Assembly: GCA_964459305.1 (NCBI GenBank)
Contig: CAYWNA010000084.1
Location: 1 to 47,191 of the forward strand
Direction of reading: 5' to 3'
DNA: 47,191 nt
Source of the DNA: CAYWNA01 sp964459305
Lineage (GTDB): Bacteria > Planctomycetota > Planctomycetia > Pirellulales > Pirellulaceae
Every line of letters starts with the position of its first letter. Position 1 is the stretch's first letter. The translations under genes were made by a program, and so were the position numbers. Of the stretch, positions 26,701-41,700 are shown piece after piece. Under the pieces are notes generated by a model. The model saw nothing but the letters and a program-made list of their open reading frames with translations. It had not been told where the DNA came from and did not search any database.

Positions 26701-29700
26701 TGACGCGGGCCCAGTCCGATATTGGCGATGTTGATCTGCGTTACGATGGCTTCGGCGATTTCTTCCGGCGTGCTTGCCACATTGAACTTGACGACATGGT
26801 TGTCCGGGATATCGTCCAGATTGTTGTCGGTCCATTGGTCGTTGCTGTCGAACTCGAACACCTCTGTCTGCAGCGAACCCGCACCGGCAATGCGCTGAAT
26901 GAGGAAGGATGCCCCGTCGGCGATACCTCCCAGTGATCCACCCGCTTTCGGCACCTGGAGGGTCAGTGTCAGCGGCACCTGAAGCGTGTAGCCACGTTCA
27001 AACTCGAATGTTTCACTGCCGCCGGAAGCGGCTTGCACGATGAACGTGTCGGCGTCGTTCAGATCCGCGCCCGCCTTGGTGACCAAGCGGTAGTGGTCTG
27101 TGTTGTTGACGGTGATCACATAGGCGCTGTCTGGTTGCCAGATACCTGAAAGCGGCGTCAACACGATCGTGTCGCTGGTGGCGTTGTAGCTGTACGAGTA
27201 GTCAATGGTATCGACCAGCGGAACGCCATCTTTCGTGATGCTGACGTTGGTGGTCGTCACCGTACTATCGTCTACGCCAGAACCCAGGTTGGGATCCGCC
27301 GGTGGCACGCCGTCGAGCAACCGGATGCGAAAGCTGGAGAAGACGTCCGCGTCCTCCAGCACGATGGCCGTGGTGGCGGCATTCTTATCGGCACCGTCTG
27401 CGTCGTTATCGCGAGGATTGACGGATAACGCGGTGGGCCCGACAAAATCCGCCCGGTCAATCGCGCCTCGATCGATGAACACGTTGTCACCGAACCCGGC
27501 CGGCGTTTCAACATCGGGGTCGTCCACTCGCAACTGGCCTGTCACATCCGTTGCTGGTGCCAGGATGGGCGAATCCGAAATGCCCAGCAAGTTCTTGACT
27601 TGTTCGATGTCGAAACGATCAAGCAGCGAGCCAACGGAACTGTCGATGGCCTGCGACAGCGGTGCAAGATAGTAGTTGCCTGTCTGCGGACTGCGGAACA
27701 GCGGATCGTTGACCGTGAGGTAGATTGGAAAATCCTCACTTCCCACACCGATGGCGTTGGTCGCATTTCCCTGGTACAGAGTACCGCCAACCACCGTTGA
27801 AGAGGACGACGCGTCGATACTGATCCCCGTGTCGTTCTCAGCAACAATATTGTTCAATAGCGTGGGACTAGAATTGTCCGTTACTTGGATCCCCACGCCT
27901 GCCGGAACAGTCGTCACGATCGTCGTGATGGCCCCAACGGCGTTTATGTCCGCACCCAAATCTGGGTCCAGATTTGGGTCCGTGGATCCTTGGTTAGGAT
28001 CGTCAGTTATGCGCACGAAACGGAACTGATCAGTAGGTGCCACTCCAAACGCATCAATGTCGATGCTGCTCGTGCCACCGGCCGTGGATCCGACGCTGAT
28101 CCAAGTGGCGCCGTCCTGGCTGATGTCTACGAAGGTTACCTCTAGCTGGTTGCCGGCTTCGAATATGTGCAGGTCCGCCAACGGGGTACCGTCACCCATG
28201 AGTACATTGTCAACGAATTCCAGCACCAGTTCACCGCCAACGCCAAGGGAAACTGCCCCGAAAGTGCCGAGTGGAGGCCCCAATGCTCGGGTCGGATCGG
28301 TGTTTTGGGGCGACGCTGGCCCTCCTCCAGCTAGCGGGTCGTAATTTACCACTGCGTCAGCAAACGACCCATTACCGCCGGGGAACAGGATACCACTGTA
28401 GGTCACGGGGGTCGGAGGGGCGCTCGCCGGAACTTGACCTCCGAAAACCGTGTTGTTAATGATGCGTCCAAACGGCACGGAAGCGATTTGGCTGTTGGCA
28501 CCTGTGTTGGGATCGCCGCTGAATCTGATTCCGCCGGCCGCGTTCTGTGCAATCACGTTATTGGCGATGACCACACCTGGGGCGAGATCCTCGTCGTTCA
28601 ACTTCGGCGTGTTGCGAACCGGTCCTGCGTGTGGAATGTCGTTGTTCTGACCGTCACGGGCTCCCGCATCCGCCACGATACCGTACCCCAACGAGTTCTT
28701 GATCGTGTTGGAATGAATCAGCAGCTGCCCTTGATCGCGGAACAGGTTAGAATCGCCTTTTTCGTCGTACAGGACGAAATCGTTGCCGGTGGACGCGCCA
28801 AACGTAATCTCGATCTGATAGAACCCTGAATTGCCTTCCACTCCGCTGCCTTCCAGCAACGGGTCGTACGCCCGGTTGTTGTACCCACTCACGCCAATAT
28901 AGTACGAGCCGCTGAGGTTTGGAGTGAACTCGATGAACGGATCGAGGCGGGAGAATTCCGCCGGTGCCGGACTGTTGTTGCTGAGCCGAAGCTGGTTGCC
29001 GTCCACATCGAAGATCCGCAACATCGGGTCCAAGTCCGAACCGATCTCGTTGGCGTCGACGTCCACTCGCAGAGTTTCGCCGGCGGATAGCGAGACTTCG
29101 AACATATCCACGTCGAAGCCGGGATGGAGCGGGAAGTTCGGATTGTCGCCGATGAATCCGGCACCCAGGAACGACGGCGAATCCACGCCGACGATGCCCG
29201 TGGCCGTCGCGTCGGCGATTGTATCGTTGGTCTCTTCGACGTTCGTCGCGTGTATTTCCAACGTCACCGGGCCGAACAAGTTCACCCGCGCGTTGGTGCT
29301 GAGCGCGGGAGAGCCGGCGCCCAACAGCGTCCCGTCGGCGATCGATGCAGTCACGTCCAGCACGGCTTGGGCGTCCGGGCCGTTGATGGCATCGCGCACG
29401 CGCTGTGCAATCACGTAATCCTCTTCGGCCGGCGTGAACGGTACGGCAACACGACCTTGCAGGGCCGTGTTGTCGGGAATCGACGTGTCCAAGTACTCGA
29501 AGACGACATGCTCCACGCCATCGCTGATCGTGAAAGTCTGACCGTCCGCGATGTCCAGTCCCCGCTGCACGACCATGGTTTGGCCTTCGGCCTGGCGGTC
29601 GTTGGTGTCGAAGGCCCGGCTAAACGGCGGGTTGATCAGCGGTGAACTTCGGTCGGGGCCGCGACGGACTTCGAGTTGATATTCGCCGTCCCAACGCCCC

Positions 29701-32700
29701 TGGCCGTCCGGGTTGAGCGAGAAGCCCGTGGCGTTGTCCTGCGCGCCGCCGACGCTTTCGCCCCGTTCGGCGAAGCCAATGATGAAGTCGTCCAAATAGA
29801 GGCCTTCGTAAACGTTGTTCTGCCCGCGTGTCGGCGAGTTGAAGCCGCTGAATGCGTCTCCCGGCAAATGGGTGTTGGGGTCGAGTGTGAACGCGTCGTC
29901 CGGATGAATGGAATCGTAGCCCAGAGGGCCGGGATCGACCACGGTGTGGTTGATGATGCGAATCAGGTCTTCGTCCTGCTTGATGAAGTCGACCGGCGCC
30001 TCCAGACTCAGATCGCCACCCGCATCCGGTGTGAATGTGATGTCGGTCGGGAGGCCCGTGTCGTGGCTCAATTCCACGCGGCGCTGATCCGCCGTGCGGA
30101 CCGCACCGGCGTTGGCCGTGATGTTCAGTGCCAAGGTGGTATTGATCGAAGTCTCGATCGTCCTGGCCACGGCGTCGGCCGAGAAATCGTCGCTCGGCGA
30201 GAACAGCACTGGAACGTGCGGCGTCTGGCCGCCCGGCATGCCGGCTGTTGCCAGGACCGTCGAATTAAACCACAACGTGTGTGTGAGCGGATCACCGCCG
30301 AGATTGACAACGCCGCCCACGCCGTACGTGGGGTTGAAGTTCAACGCCTCGACATCTCTGACCGCGTCAACAATCGCGTGGCCAATGTCGTTCTGCGAGT
30401 CGGCGAAATCGAACGGAATGCTCACCACCTGGATGTCACTCGGATCATCAATCGTACCGTCGCCGTCCCAGTCGATTCTGAAGTCTGCGGGGGTACTCAC
30501 ATCTCCATTGCTGTCGAACTCGAAGATTACGTGTCTCGGTTTTTGCTGAGCCGGGACCGTCGATGCATCCGTGTAGAAGGTCGAGATCGTGAACACCTCA
30601 TCGTCCACAACCCCCGTGATGCCGCCGCCCGCATCCGGTACTTGCATCGCCATCGCGCCGGCCTGGGGCATACTGCTGGTGAGCCTCACCACGTGATTCT
30701 GGTTTCCGCCCAGACTGATAACGCCGCCGCCGAGATTGCGGGGAAAGATATTCAGCCCTGAATTGATGGACAACAACGCTTCGAGCGTCCTTGACATCAC
30801 GTCCGCTGTCAGCGGGTCGCCGTCACCGTCATCGGTCGACAGGTTGTCCGTAATCCGGATTGGGCGGGCGTTTGATGACCAGATATTGTCTGTGTCGAAT
30901 TCGAACCGAACACTGTTGGCGCCCTCGGAGATAATGAACGTCTCGCCGTCAGGAATCGGGCCGCCCTGGCCGAACTGGGAGATGTTGGCGATGGAAGACG
31001 TATCCAATTGGTGATCGACCGTGCCGCCGACATGGATGCGACCGTTACCCTCGTGTGCCGGCGTCAGGCCAAGAGACGAGCCGTTGATTTCGTGAATGAT
31101 CTCGCTGGCAATCTGGTGGGGCGTGCTGCCGGGTGCGATATCGACAATTTGGTTGGCAGGATTGGCGGTGCCGTTCGTGTCCAGCTCGAACTGCACGGGC
31201 TGGGCTCCGTCCGTAATGACAAACAGTTGCCCGTCCCTGATCTGGTCGTGCCGCCCGGTCTGGGTCAGATGCGTCAGTGACGTGTCCAGCGTGACGTTGC
31301 TCGTGAACGGGAAGCTCGTGTCGTGGGCGACCGAACCCAAATGAACCCGGGCCGGCCCGGTTGTCTTGATCGGATCGAGATTCAATCCCGCTGTCTCTAT
31401 GCTACTCTTGATCAGGTCGGCAATCACATCCTGCGAATCCCACTGATTGTAGCTGATTTCCCGATTGGAGCCGGCGCCGTCATCGCCGTCATTGTCGTCA
31501 AACTCGAAGACGATTGAGTTCAGACCCTCGGTAATGGTGAACTGGTCACCATCAATAATCTCATTGCCGCCGCCCACCGGCGCTTGCAGAGACAAAGGCC
31601 CTGTCTGGAACAATGGGCTCAGCCCCGGCAGCGTGAGGACAAAATTCGCCCCGCCACCCAGGTCGATATTGCCGGTGCCGCCGAGCATGGTCGCCTGAAC
31701 GTTTAGGGCCGAACCGGCAATGGCCAAGACCATGTCGCGGCCGATTTCGTCCTGGGTGCTGGAGGGGCTGAAGTTCACCTGCGCGTTGCCTGGCGTGACA
31801 CCGTCGCCGAACGTAATATCCTCGAATTCGAACGTCACCGGCGGTATCAGCCCGTCGCCAATGACAAATGTCTCGCCATCGATCAAACCACCGGCTGGGA
31901 TGTGGATCGTCAGTGGATCGGGCAGTTGCATGCCTAATGTTTGCGGCAACGTGATCGTGACCGCAGGATTGACACCGGGGTCCCCCGGGAATTGCGTGAT
32001 CACACCGCCGGGAGTAAGCGTGAGCGTCGTGCCGACATCACCACGCAACTGAACGCGATCGCCGGTGAGATATCGCGGCTGGAGCCCCAGGGCAGCTCGC
32101 AGCGGGTGGCTTTGTACGGCCTGGATTAAGGCCCTGGCCACGGCAAGCGGGCTGTCGTTTTCTTGGATCGGGATTGCCGTGCTGTCCGGCATCGTCAATC
32201 CGTCCTTGTCGAACTCGAAGGTCGCCGTCAAGGTTCCGGAAATGTCCGTTATCGTGAAACTCTCGCCATCCGAGATGCCGCCGGCCGACACCATGCCGCC
32301 GCCGATGGGGATGTTCAAGGTGTAGCCGGAATCGAACTCGTAGGTCACCGGCGCGTTGACCCCGTCGTCCAAGACAAACGTGTCTCCGTCCCGGAACTGC
32401 AAACCGCTCTCGGTGATGATGGTCGGATTGTGGTAGAAGTCCTCCAGAACACCGTCCAGCACGTTGGCCACCTGATCCCGGTTCATGTCCGTGTGGATCG
32501 ACACGGGCAGGTTGCCCGCGGTAACGCCCACCGCGCCATCCACGCCAATCAGCGACGTTTCGCCGGGTGTGGGGTGACTGATCTGGATCTTGCTGACGCC
32601 TTCGAGATTCACTCGGTTCAGGCGGACTTCGCCGGGTTGTATGGACGGCGCGTCGTAACCAAGGTCCCCATTCATATGCGGAGTGACGGCCACCAAGTCG

Positions 32701-35700
32701 CCACGCGCGACGGCTTGCCGGAGCGCCAGGGCAATTCGTTCGGCCACATCGTTGGCCGTCTGCGACGGATCCACAAAAATCGGAATAACGTCTTCCGGCT
32801 GCAACGCAGTCACACCTGGTGAGAACGTCACAGTATTGTAAGTGTCGGCTGGATTGGGGGGGCTGGGCAGTAAGAGCGTTCCCTCAAGCGTCACGACTTC
32901 CTCGCTCGGGAACGTGGCCCGTTCGGCATTGACCTCCCACGCGGGATTGAAATCGTCTGTACCATCGTCGGCCATTCCCGGAACGGCGTCGTACTTCCAA
33001 GGCTCGTTAATCACCCTCAGCAGCCCCGGATGCGGGTGCCCAAAGTTGTCACGTTTGAGTGGGTCCGGATCGTCTTCATTCGGTATCGGGAAAAACGGAG
33101 TCACGGGGTTTCCGCCCACAATGATCTCGTCTACCGTATCGGTTGGCAGGAAGGGAATGTGGATGTTACCCGGTGTCCAACCAGGGGCTCCGTTGAGTGT
33201 CAGGCCGGGCGCCCCCGTGATGTCCACAACATGCTCGACATCGGGCCCCTCCTGCAACACGTTTACCCATCCACTTCCCAAGTTGACGGCCGTCAGTGAC
33301 GTGCCGTTGAACTCCGCGCTGATCTTGTTCGCAATGCGGCCCGCAATCTCATCGGCGGTTCGAGGTGTGATGTCCTGCCTCAAGAAGAAAGAGCCGCTGG
33401 TATCCAGCGAGTGCGACGGTTCAGTCCCACCCAATACGATCCTGCCGTTTACCACTTCGCCGGCTGCCACACTCGGCAGCGACAACCCCAGCACGGTACC
33501 GTCCGGTACGCTAGAATCGGCCAGATCTAGTGCTTCAATGATCCGTTCGGCCAATTCGTCTTGCGTGAGCGGCACCGACGTCTGCCATACCGCTGCCGCG
33601 CCGGAAGTGTCCAACCGGCTCGCCGGCGTTGTGCCGTTCAAGATCACCGTACCGCCGCCGGCGTTCTTGGCAGTCAGTCCCAGGGCCTGGCCGTTGATGG
33701 CGTTTACCACGCTGCCGGCCAACACGTCCTGTGTGGTGAAATGATTGAATTGGATCGGTATTCCAGTCGGAGAAGTCGAGTCAGATTTGAATTCGAAAAG
33801 CACTGGTGGAGTAAGGCCGGCACCATCGGGATCGATCGTAAAGGTATCGCCGTCGACCACACCGTTGAAACCGCCTCCCGACGCCGGCAGTTGAATCGCC
33901 AGATTGCTAATGATGTTGAGCCGAACAAGACCGGGTATCGTCGCTCCGTTCTTGTCAAACTCGAACGTGATCGGATCGTCCGGTGCTTTCCTGATGGTGA
34001 AGCGTTCCTGGTCGCCAATCGCACCGCTGCTGCTAGGAACCAGGATGGTGAGGTTGTCCGCGATGTTGATGAACGTGTCCGCGTTGTCGGCACCCGGCAA
34101 TCCATCCACATCGATAAGGTCGCCATCCTTGTCAAATTCGAATGTTGACGGCGGGTTGCCTTCGTCACCATCGATGTCCACCATGAAGGTCTCTTGATCG
34201 TTGATGCTTGCCCCGCCCGCGGCCGGCACCTCGATGATGTAGCCCGTGTCGAATTCGAAGGTCAGGCTCCTCGGTTGGGTCTGCCCGGCTGGGACGATCC
34301 CGTCGCTGATCGTGAACACGTCGCCGTCATTGAACTGCGACCCATCTGTGGCAATGATATTGGACACCGTCAACACATTGTCCACAAACTGCAGAACGGC
34401 TTCATTGTCCAACTCGTCTGAAACCGTCATTCGTTCGCCGGGAACGATTGCCGCGCCGGTGGGAGCGACCACGGTCAAGCCGTTATCAAACTCGATGGCC
34501 TGGTTGTCGATGACGGTAGTATCACCGTCGCCGATGAACACGCCGCCCACGACACGGATCTCTTCCCCGGTCGCCGCGTTGCCCAGGTTCAGGTCGCCAG
34601 CGGTGCTAAAATCCAGTCGCAGCCGCAAGTTGTCCCGACCGGCGTACTGATCCAACTGCACGCGCACCTGCCGAAAATCATCAACGTCGTATGTCTCCTG
34701 GACGTCGAAATACTGGTCGGCGCCGTCCGGAGGGAGAGAGCCGCGATACGCGGCGTCAAGGTCCAGCAATTCGTCGTCCACCATTCTGTTCCACGGAGGG
34801 GTGGAGGCGTATGAGTTGTTCGTTGTCAGCAGTTGCCAGTCGCCGTTGTTGTCAGAGATGTACGTGCGGAACGCGTCGCGCATCATCGTGTCGCCGGCCG
34901 GATTACTGCTGTCATTCTCCGTATCCAACCAATAGCTGAAGTACAACGTGGGGCGATCGGCGGCCGAGTAGCCGTTCAAGCTGAATTCGTTGCTCACGAT
35001 CGAACCCTGGGCGCCACCGGGATAGTCGTACGAGCGCGGACCGAGGTTGTTCCCATTGAGATCGATCGCGTAACCTTTGCCAAAATGCAGACTCTGCGTC
35101 CCACCGATTTGATTATATTGCTCGTGCCCATCGTCATGCTGGCGGTAGTACACGTAGATGTCGTCGGGACCCAGCGGCCCTGGCGTTGTTTCATAGCCCA
35201 GCCGGTAATCCATCTGGTCCGGTGTCTGGCGAACACCAGGGGCCGGATCGGGGTTGAACGGCGTGACGCGGAACAAGTTCGTGTCCAGAGTCGAAAACGC
35301 GATGCCTCGCACTTCGGATCCATGAAAGCCGGTACTGACGCTGGTCTGGCCGTCCACAAACAACGGCTGCAACTCGCCCGTCGTGTCGAACGCATAGATC
35401 GTGCCCCCCGAGTCCGTGGCGAACAGCACGTCGTCATACCGCCCGTTCTCCACATTCGGTGGACCGGCCGTCAGGCCGGAGAACTGAAGTCCCAACAGAT
35501 CTTCCTTCGACGACTGAATGTAGGTTGTGGTCGCAACGGAGCTGGTCGGGTTGTTGACGCGGAACAGCCCGCCTTCGTCGCTCACCGCATACAGCGTTCC
35601 GCCCACGCGGGCCAAACCGGTGATCGTGCCGCCAGGGCCGGCACCGGCAGAGGGGACGCCCGAGTTGTTGTCGATGCTTCCGCGGTCAAGCCGGACGAAT

Positions 35701-38700
35701 TTGCCAAGATGGGTCGACGTGATCCCAAAAGGATTATTCAAAGTGGCATTGAAGACGTTACTGATCTTGCGGGCCAACCCGGGCACTTCATCACCGGCCG
35801 GGGCAATGCCAGCGTTGCCCGGCACACCTTGTTCGGCCGGGTTCGTTGGATCCGGGAATCCGTTTCGGTTCAAGTCGTCCGCATAGCCGTCCAGGTCGCG
35901 ATCCACCGAACGGTCGGTGGGCTGGTCGTCGGCCAGCAGCACAATCCGTTCGTTGCCGGACGAGACGCCGTATCCGCTGGTCGCAACCGGCGTCCAACGC
36001 GGGACGTAAGCAAAGTCGGCGGTTTGGGCATCCGGGAAGTTGATGCGCGAAAACGCACCGCCGACGCCGCTGGCCCGATAGTCCACGTGATTGCCCACCA
36101 CGGCTGCAACACGCGTGGCGATGTAGTGGTCCGTCAGGTTGGCGCGGTTAGCAGGCGGCAGCGGGACAAATGCCTCGCGAGGAACCGGATTCATCGGGTC
36201 GTACGGGCTGTAAGACTCTTCCATACCGCCGATCAGCGTGAACCCCAGCGTCGAGTTCGTCAGATCCTGAATCTGCGAGGTGCCCGGCACAAAACCCACA
36301 TTCACACCGTTGACGACCACACGATCATGACCCTGCTCCCATTGGGTCCGAAGTTGGATCGGGTAGTGCTGGAGAATCACTACGTCTCCGCTACTGGATA
36401 CCAAAACCGCAGCGTTAGAACCAGAGATCGCGTTAGCCATCCGTCCTGCCACCGTTGCCGCGGTGTCCGGCGGTACCACAGGGTTCGCGGGGGCCGGCTG
36501 ACCGGGGTCGACGGTGACGATAATCGGTGGATTCTGGGTGTTTGGATTCGGTGGGAGGGTCCCCATGTAGTTGGCATACACCTGCCACGTGCCGCCGAAA
36601 GCGTCTTGGAACGTTGCAATCTGGCTATTGTCCGCGTATTGGTTGCCTGCCAGCGCCTGGATGGTTTGCATCGTGTTGCTGGCCTGGAGGATCGCCGTTT
36701 GCATGGAGCTGGCGACGGCGTCCGAGGTGAAACCGTCCCACGGAATGAAAGGAATCGGTACAGGCCCGAAGTTCCCAAGACCAGGAGGACTAACCCCCGG
36801 CTGACCGGACTGGGTGAGACTCTGCGCCGTGAGTGTGCCCAGCGTGTGGTTGGGATTACCCTGAGGCCGGCCGTCATCGCCTCCCAAATGGATGTTCCCA
36901 TTTCCCATATTAAGCGGGCTTAGTCCCAGGTTCACTCCACGAACTGCGGTGACGATGCGGTCGGCGATGTCGTCATGCGTGTCGATTTGGCTGAAGTCGA
37001 TTATCACGTTGTCGGGGAGTCCATCGCCATCGTCGTCCACGACGTTTTTGTCGCTGTCAAACTCGAACGTAACCGTCTGGCCCAATCCGTCGCTGATGGT
37101 GAACAACTCGCCATCGCCGATCCCTCCCGGCTGACCGATCTGAAGCAGACCTGGGGCATTGGATGCATCCAGCGTGTTGTCGCGCGTGCTGCCCAGATGT
37201 ACCAGCCCATTGCCTTGGTTGGTCGGTGCCAGGTTCAGGCTGATGGCCGGATTGGGTTCCTGAACGCCGCTCCCGTTGTCCAGCGTTTGAGCGTCCAGCA
37301 CGTTGACGATTTCCGTCGCGATCGCATCCGCCGAGTCCGTTACGGCGTAGCCAATGATGATATTGTTGGGGACCACTACCATCGTGCTTCCGCCGCGGTC
37401 GAATGTAAACGTGACGTCCGCACCGGTCGCGGTATTGGTGATTGTGAAGTTTTCGCCGTCATCGATGCCACGACCACCGGATGCAGGCAGTTGCAGCATG
37501 TATCGCACCGGCGTGTGGAGCGTGTAGCCGCTGTCGAACTCGAATTCCTGCAGGTCTCCAGCGTTCGAAATGAAGAAGCTATCGCCGTCAGCGATCCTCG
37601 ACCCATCCACCGCCTGCAGAATCGGGGCCGCGCCATCATCACCCTCGACCCAGACAAAATTCTTCTTATCGGGAGACACGGTGACGGCGAAGTCGCCTTC
37701 CAGCGACACCCGGGGGCCGGCTGCCTGGGCCACCACGTTGATGTTGCCGTCGGCGTTGATCGCCGCTGCCAGATCACCCGCCGATCCAATTCCGTTCGGT
37801 GCGCTGCCGGGGATCGGGGTGGCGCCAGGATCCCGCTGAACGTAGTTTTGTGGCAGGGGAACGGGGACGAATTCGAACCTGGAGGTATTGGTCCCGTCGT
37901 TCACGGTGATCACGGTACGGACGACGTTTGCGCCCCCACCACCCCACAAGTCAAAGACAACGGAAGCACCCGGATCAAGCTGGAAGATATTGTCGTCCAA
38001 CTGGAAGAAGTTGCCGTCGCGAACGGTCCGATCCACGCTCAGATCGATGTCTTGAATGACCTCCGGCCCCGTGTCAAACTCGAATGTGATGCGATTGGCG
38101 CCGTCCACAACGGTGAAGGTCTCACCATCGTTGATATTCGACTGCGAGCCTCTCACCAATGGATCGGTGGCGTTGATCGCCTCCAACCGCGGGCTAGTCA
38201 GCAGTTCACCGCGTTCGCGAATCTGCGTGCCGGCACCCAAATAGATGACCCCCGGAGGATTCATGGGATCATCCGCCTTGTCCTGATCCGGGATGCTATT
38301 CGGCTGCCCGAAGGTCGTCGCGCCCTGGTCGCCGACAAAGCGATAGAGGATGTTGTTTACAATCTCCACGCCCGGCAGCAGTTGGTCCACATTCGGCTGG
38401 GTTGCAAACCCGCGCTCGCCCACCGCAAAACCCGTCTGATTGTCCCAGAAGTTGATGGCATTGAACTCGATTCCGTCGCCGATCCACGAATCCGTTATGG
38501 CACAATAGTTGGACGGCAGCGAAGTCGTGGCGGTCTCCATGCGGTACGTATCGATCCCGTCATCCCTGAGTATCGTAGCGGTTCCGTCGCCCGGGTTGAT
38601 CTCCAGGAAATTCCCAGAGGTCGTGTCCCTGTGGGTTTCCGGGTCATCGCACGGCCATGGCTCGTCTCTAGCGAGCCGATAACTGTAGAGCGTGCCATTG

Positions 38701-41700
38701 GGATGCATGGCGATGTCGCCGGTCTCGTGCTCAAAGCTACCCGATGCACCGGGCGTCGTGACAAGTGTCTCGAACTCGCCGGTAAACGGATCAAACGTCA
38801 AGACGGTCGTGGATGTCGAATCCAGCCCCCCGTCGCGGGACAGATACATCACGACGTCGCCCAGGTGGTACGGCACTTCTGCATTGCTGCCGAACAGGTC
38901 TCTGATCTGCGGTGGGTCGGCCGTCGAGTTGTTGCCGAAATCGATGTGGTCTTCGGCGATTCGACGTATCGACGCGATCGGCTCCAGTCGCACGTTCGAA
39001 TTGGACGGATTTGGGTTGAAAAACTGATCCAACTCGGTCGGCATCCGCCGGTCGGCCGTAACGGCCACTGTGTACGGTCCCCAAAGCCTCCCCGTTGGAT
39101 CCATGGGCGCCCAAAGATCCACGACGCCAAGGTACGGGTCGGTGGACCCGACGCTGCCGCGTGATAGATCGTCCAGGTCCGAGGTCTCCGGCGTGCCGGG
39201 ACGGTCCTCGGCAATGTTGCCGTCGCGGCTGGTATGGATCAGCCGACCATTGCGGTCGAACAAGTGGAGCGACACATTCGGACGGTTGCCCAAGCCGTTG
39301 GCGTAGTCGATGTCGAAAATCGTCTCAAACCTGGAAATCAGCTCGACCAGAGGTCCAGGATCTTCGTAGTCGATGTCCAGCAGGTAGAAGTCCACGTCCG
39401 GTGTGTTGATATTCCCGTCCTCAAAACGATCCAAGACGCCGGCGACGGAAATGGTGCCGCGATCGCTGGTCAAGAGATTGCCAATGCCCTGGCGGTCAGC
39501 AAAGGTGTCGTTGCTGCTCGTGTCTTCCGTGCTTTCGCCTGTCAGCGGCGAGTGGCTCGGCTGGCCGTATATCTCGATGCCGTTGGTAGCGTAGCCGATT
39601 GTCGCATATCGGATCGTGGAGCCGCCGATCTCCTGCATCTCGCGCAGGCGGATCTGCAGTTCGTACGCACCGGAGGTCAAACCGGCGTCCAAGACGTCCA
39701 ACGTGGGGCTGCTGCTACGCACGCGAACGTGGTACGTCAGCGGCCGGTCCGGGTTGTTGGGGTCCGGGATTCCCGGCAGAAGTAGCCTCATGCCGGGATC
39801 TCGCGGGTTGGTGGTGTAGAAGTCTGCGCCCGGAATCTGCGGCGTCTTGTCCATCAGGCGCGATTCGCCAGCCAACAAGTTCGGATCGCTCAACTCGCGC
39901 GCGGTCAGATTTGTCGCGTTGCGGTCAGCCGGCTCCAGGTAGTTATTGGGATTCTTCAACTCATCGGGCGAGTTGTCCGACCGGGCCACGACCGTTCCCT
40001 GCGCGTCTAGAAGTTCGACCAACGGATCAAAGGCATGCGTCGATCGGTCGATGTCGATCCACACCTCCGTACCTGGAATCGCCTTGATACTGTAGACGTC
40101 GATATCCTGCTGATCGTTCAAGAAGCCTTTGACTGTGAAGCCGAGCCGCCGGTTCTCGTCGCCGGCGTACTCGCTGGGTGCCAGGATGCCCAAGAGCTGC
40201 GCTTCGTCCGGCGATCCGTTCGATCCCGGCGAGTTCACGTCGCGGGCTTCGAACTCATAGTACAACTCGACGTTGCGGTCGTGGCTGGACGAGTTAAGCC
40301 GTACGCTGTTCCAATCGCCCGGTCCCGGATTCGAAAGGTCGCGGTTGCTGTTTGTGTCTGTTTGCGGATCGCCATCGGGTCTTGAACCCGCGCCGTGGCT
40401 ATCATCAGCCAACGAAGTCAACACAACCGGCGAACCCGGCTGGCCGACGATTTGAATGATGCCGCCAATACGATCGTCGATCTCGCGATGGGTGCCTCCA
40501 GCGGCGAATCCCGCTCGCGTGGGACCGTTCGGGTCGTCCATCAGCTTGACGACCAGGCTTTCCGTGGGACTGCTGGCTAGCGTCAGACCGCCGTACGTGT
40601 GGAAGTTCGGCACGTAGATGGTGTCCAACACGATGTGGACGATGTCTGTATCGTCCCAGACGCTCCGTGTGGTCAGCGTCTGGCCACGAACCAGCATTCC
40701 GTTCAGCCCGTTGCTCTCCAGTTGGTTGTCCAGAATCAACGGGCCCTGGTTATCGCGGTAGCCTTCCACGCGATCGATCGGTCCGGTGGTACGGCCAGTA
40801 TCCCGCTTCAACACGTGGCTCAGCGCATTGACGTTGATGTTGATCGCGGGGACCGACTCGTTCGGATCTGTGATATCATCAGCCGGGTCGCCATCGAGTA
40901 GATTGTTGGGGTTCTCGTCGGGGTTATTGCGAAAAACGTTGTTGTAGATGATCGGTTGCGCCTGGCGCACGAAAACGACGCCCGGCTCGTTCGGACCGCG
41001 CCCGAACCGATTGACTTCACCCTGACCCCCCTGGCCGCGAGCGTTGAATTCGAACACCGAGTTCGCGATGCGAGCTTCTGCATGATCGTGGACCTCCACC
41101 ACGTTGAAGGCCGTAAAGGTGCCTTCCACACGCGTGACGCCACCGCCATACGCAAACAGTGAGTGATCGATGCTCACACCCGATACATGGCCGGCAAAAA
41201 TGCCGCCCCAGTCACCCGCAAGCGGCTCGTTCGGTCCGTTTGCGACGATCGGGCCGTCGTTGCCTGTGTCGAATGTGCCGCCCGTGCCGTAACGGTCGTC
41301 GCCGATTGATGTGAAGATGATCTCGCGTCCGTCGCCGCCCTCGGCAATCATCTGCGAGCCAACTTCGACCTCGAAGCGAGCCCCATCCAGTTTGACGACC
41401 ATTGATGGATCGATCGACAGCCGGCCATCCAGTCGCGGCATGACCAGCGCATCGTCCAGGACGATTGTCGTGTCGACTTCACCCGAATCGACGTAGGAGG
41501 CCGACGTGGCGTCAATCTCATCCACCAAGAGGTACGGCCCAAATCCGTTGCCATCGTCAAGGTCCACGCTGCGGTAGATGCGCCGACCCTCGAAGTTGCC
41601 CGAATCATCGGGTTTGGGCAAGTTGTCCAGAAAGACTGTGCCGTTGCCCGGCAAACCAACTGCGTCGGGATTGCCGCTGATCGTGATGCTGGCCGTTGCA

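Noticed and set aside
27950..27990. Short tandem repeat of a GGGTCCAGATTT-like unit
   Set aside because: Only two copies; it encodes the acidic DPNLDPDLG stretch and is explained by the protein.
33000..39164. Long forward-strand frames opposite the giant gene, such as 34833-36923 (696 codons) and 36975-39164 (729 codons)
   Set aside because: They mirror codon bias of the reverse-strand gene, are rich in Arg, Val and His without domain patterns, and the opposite frame encodes clear FEFD and other domains.
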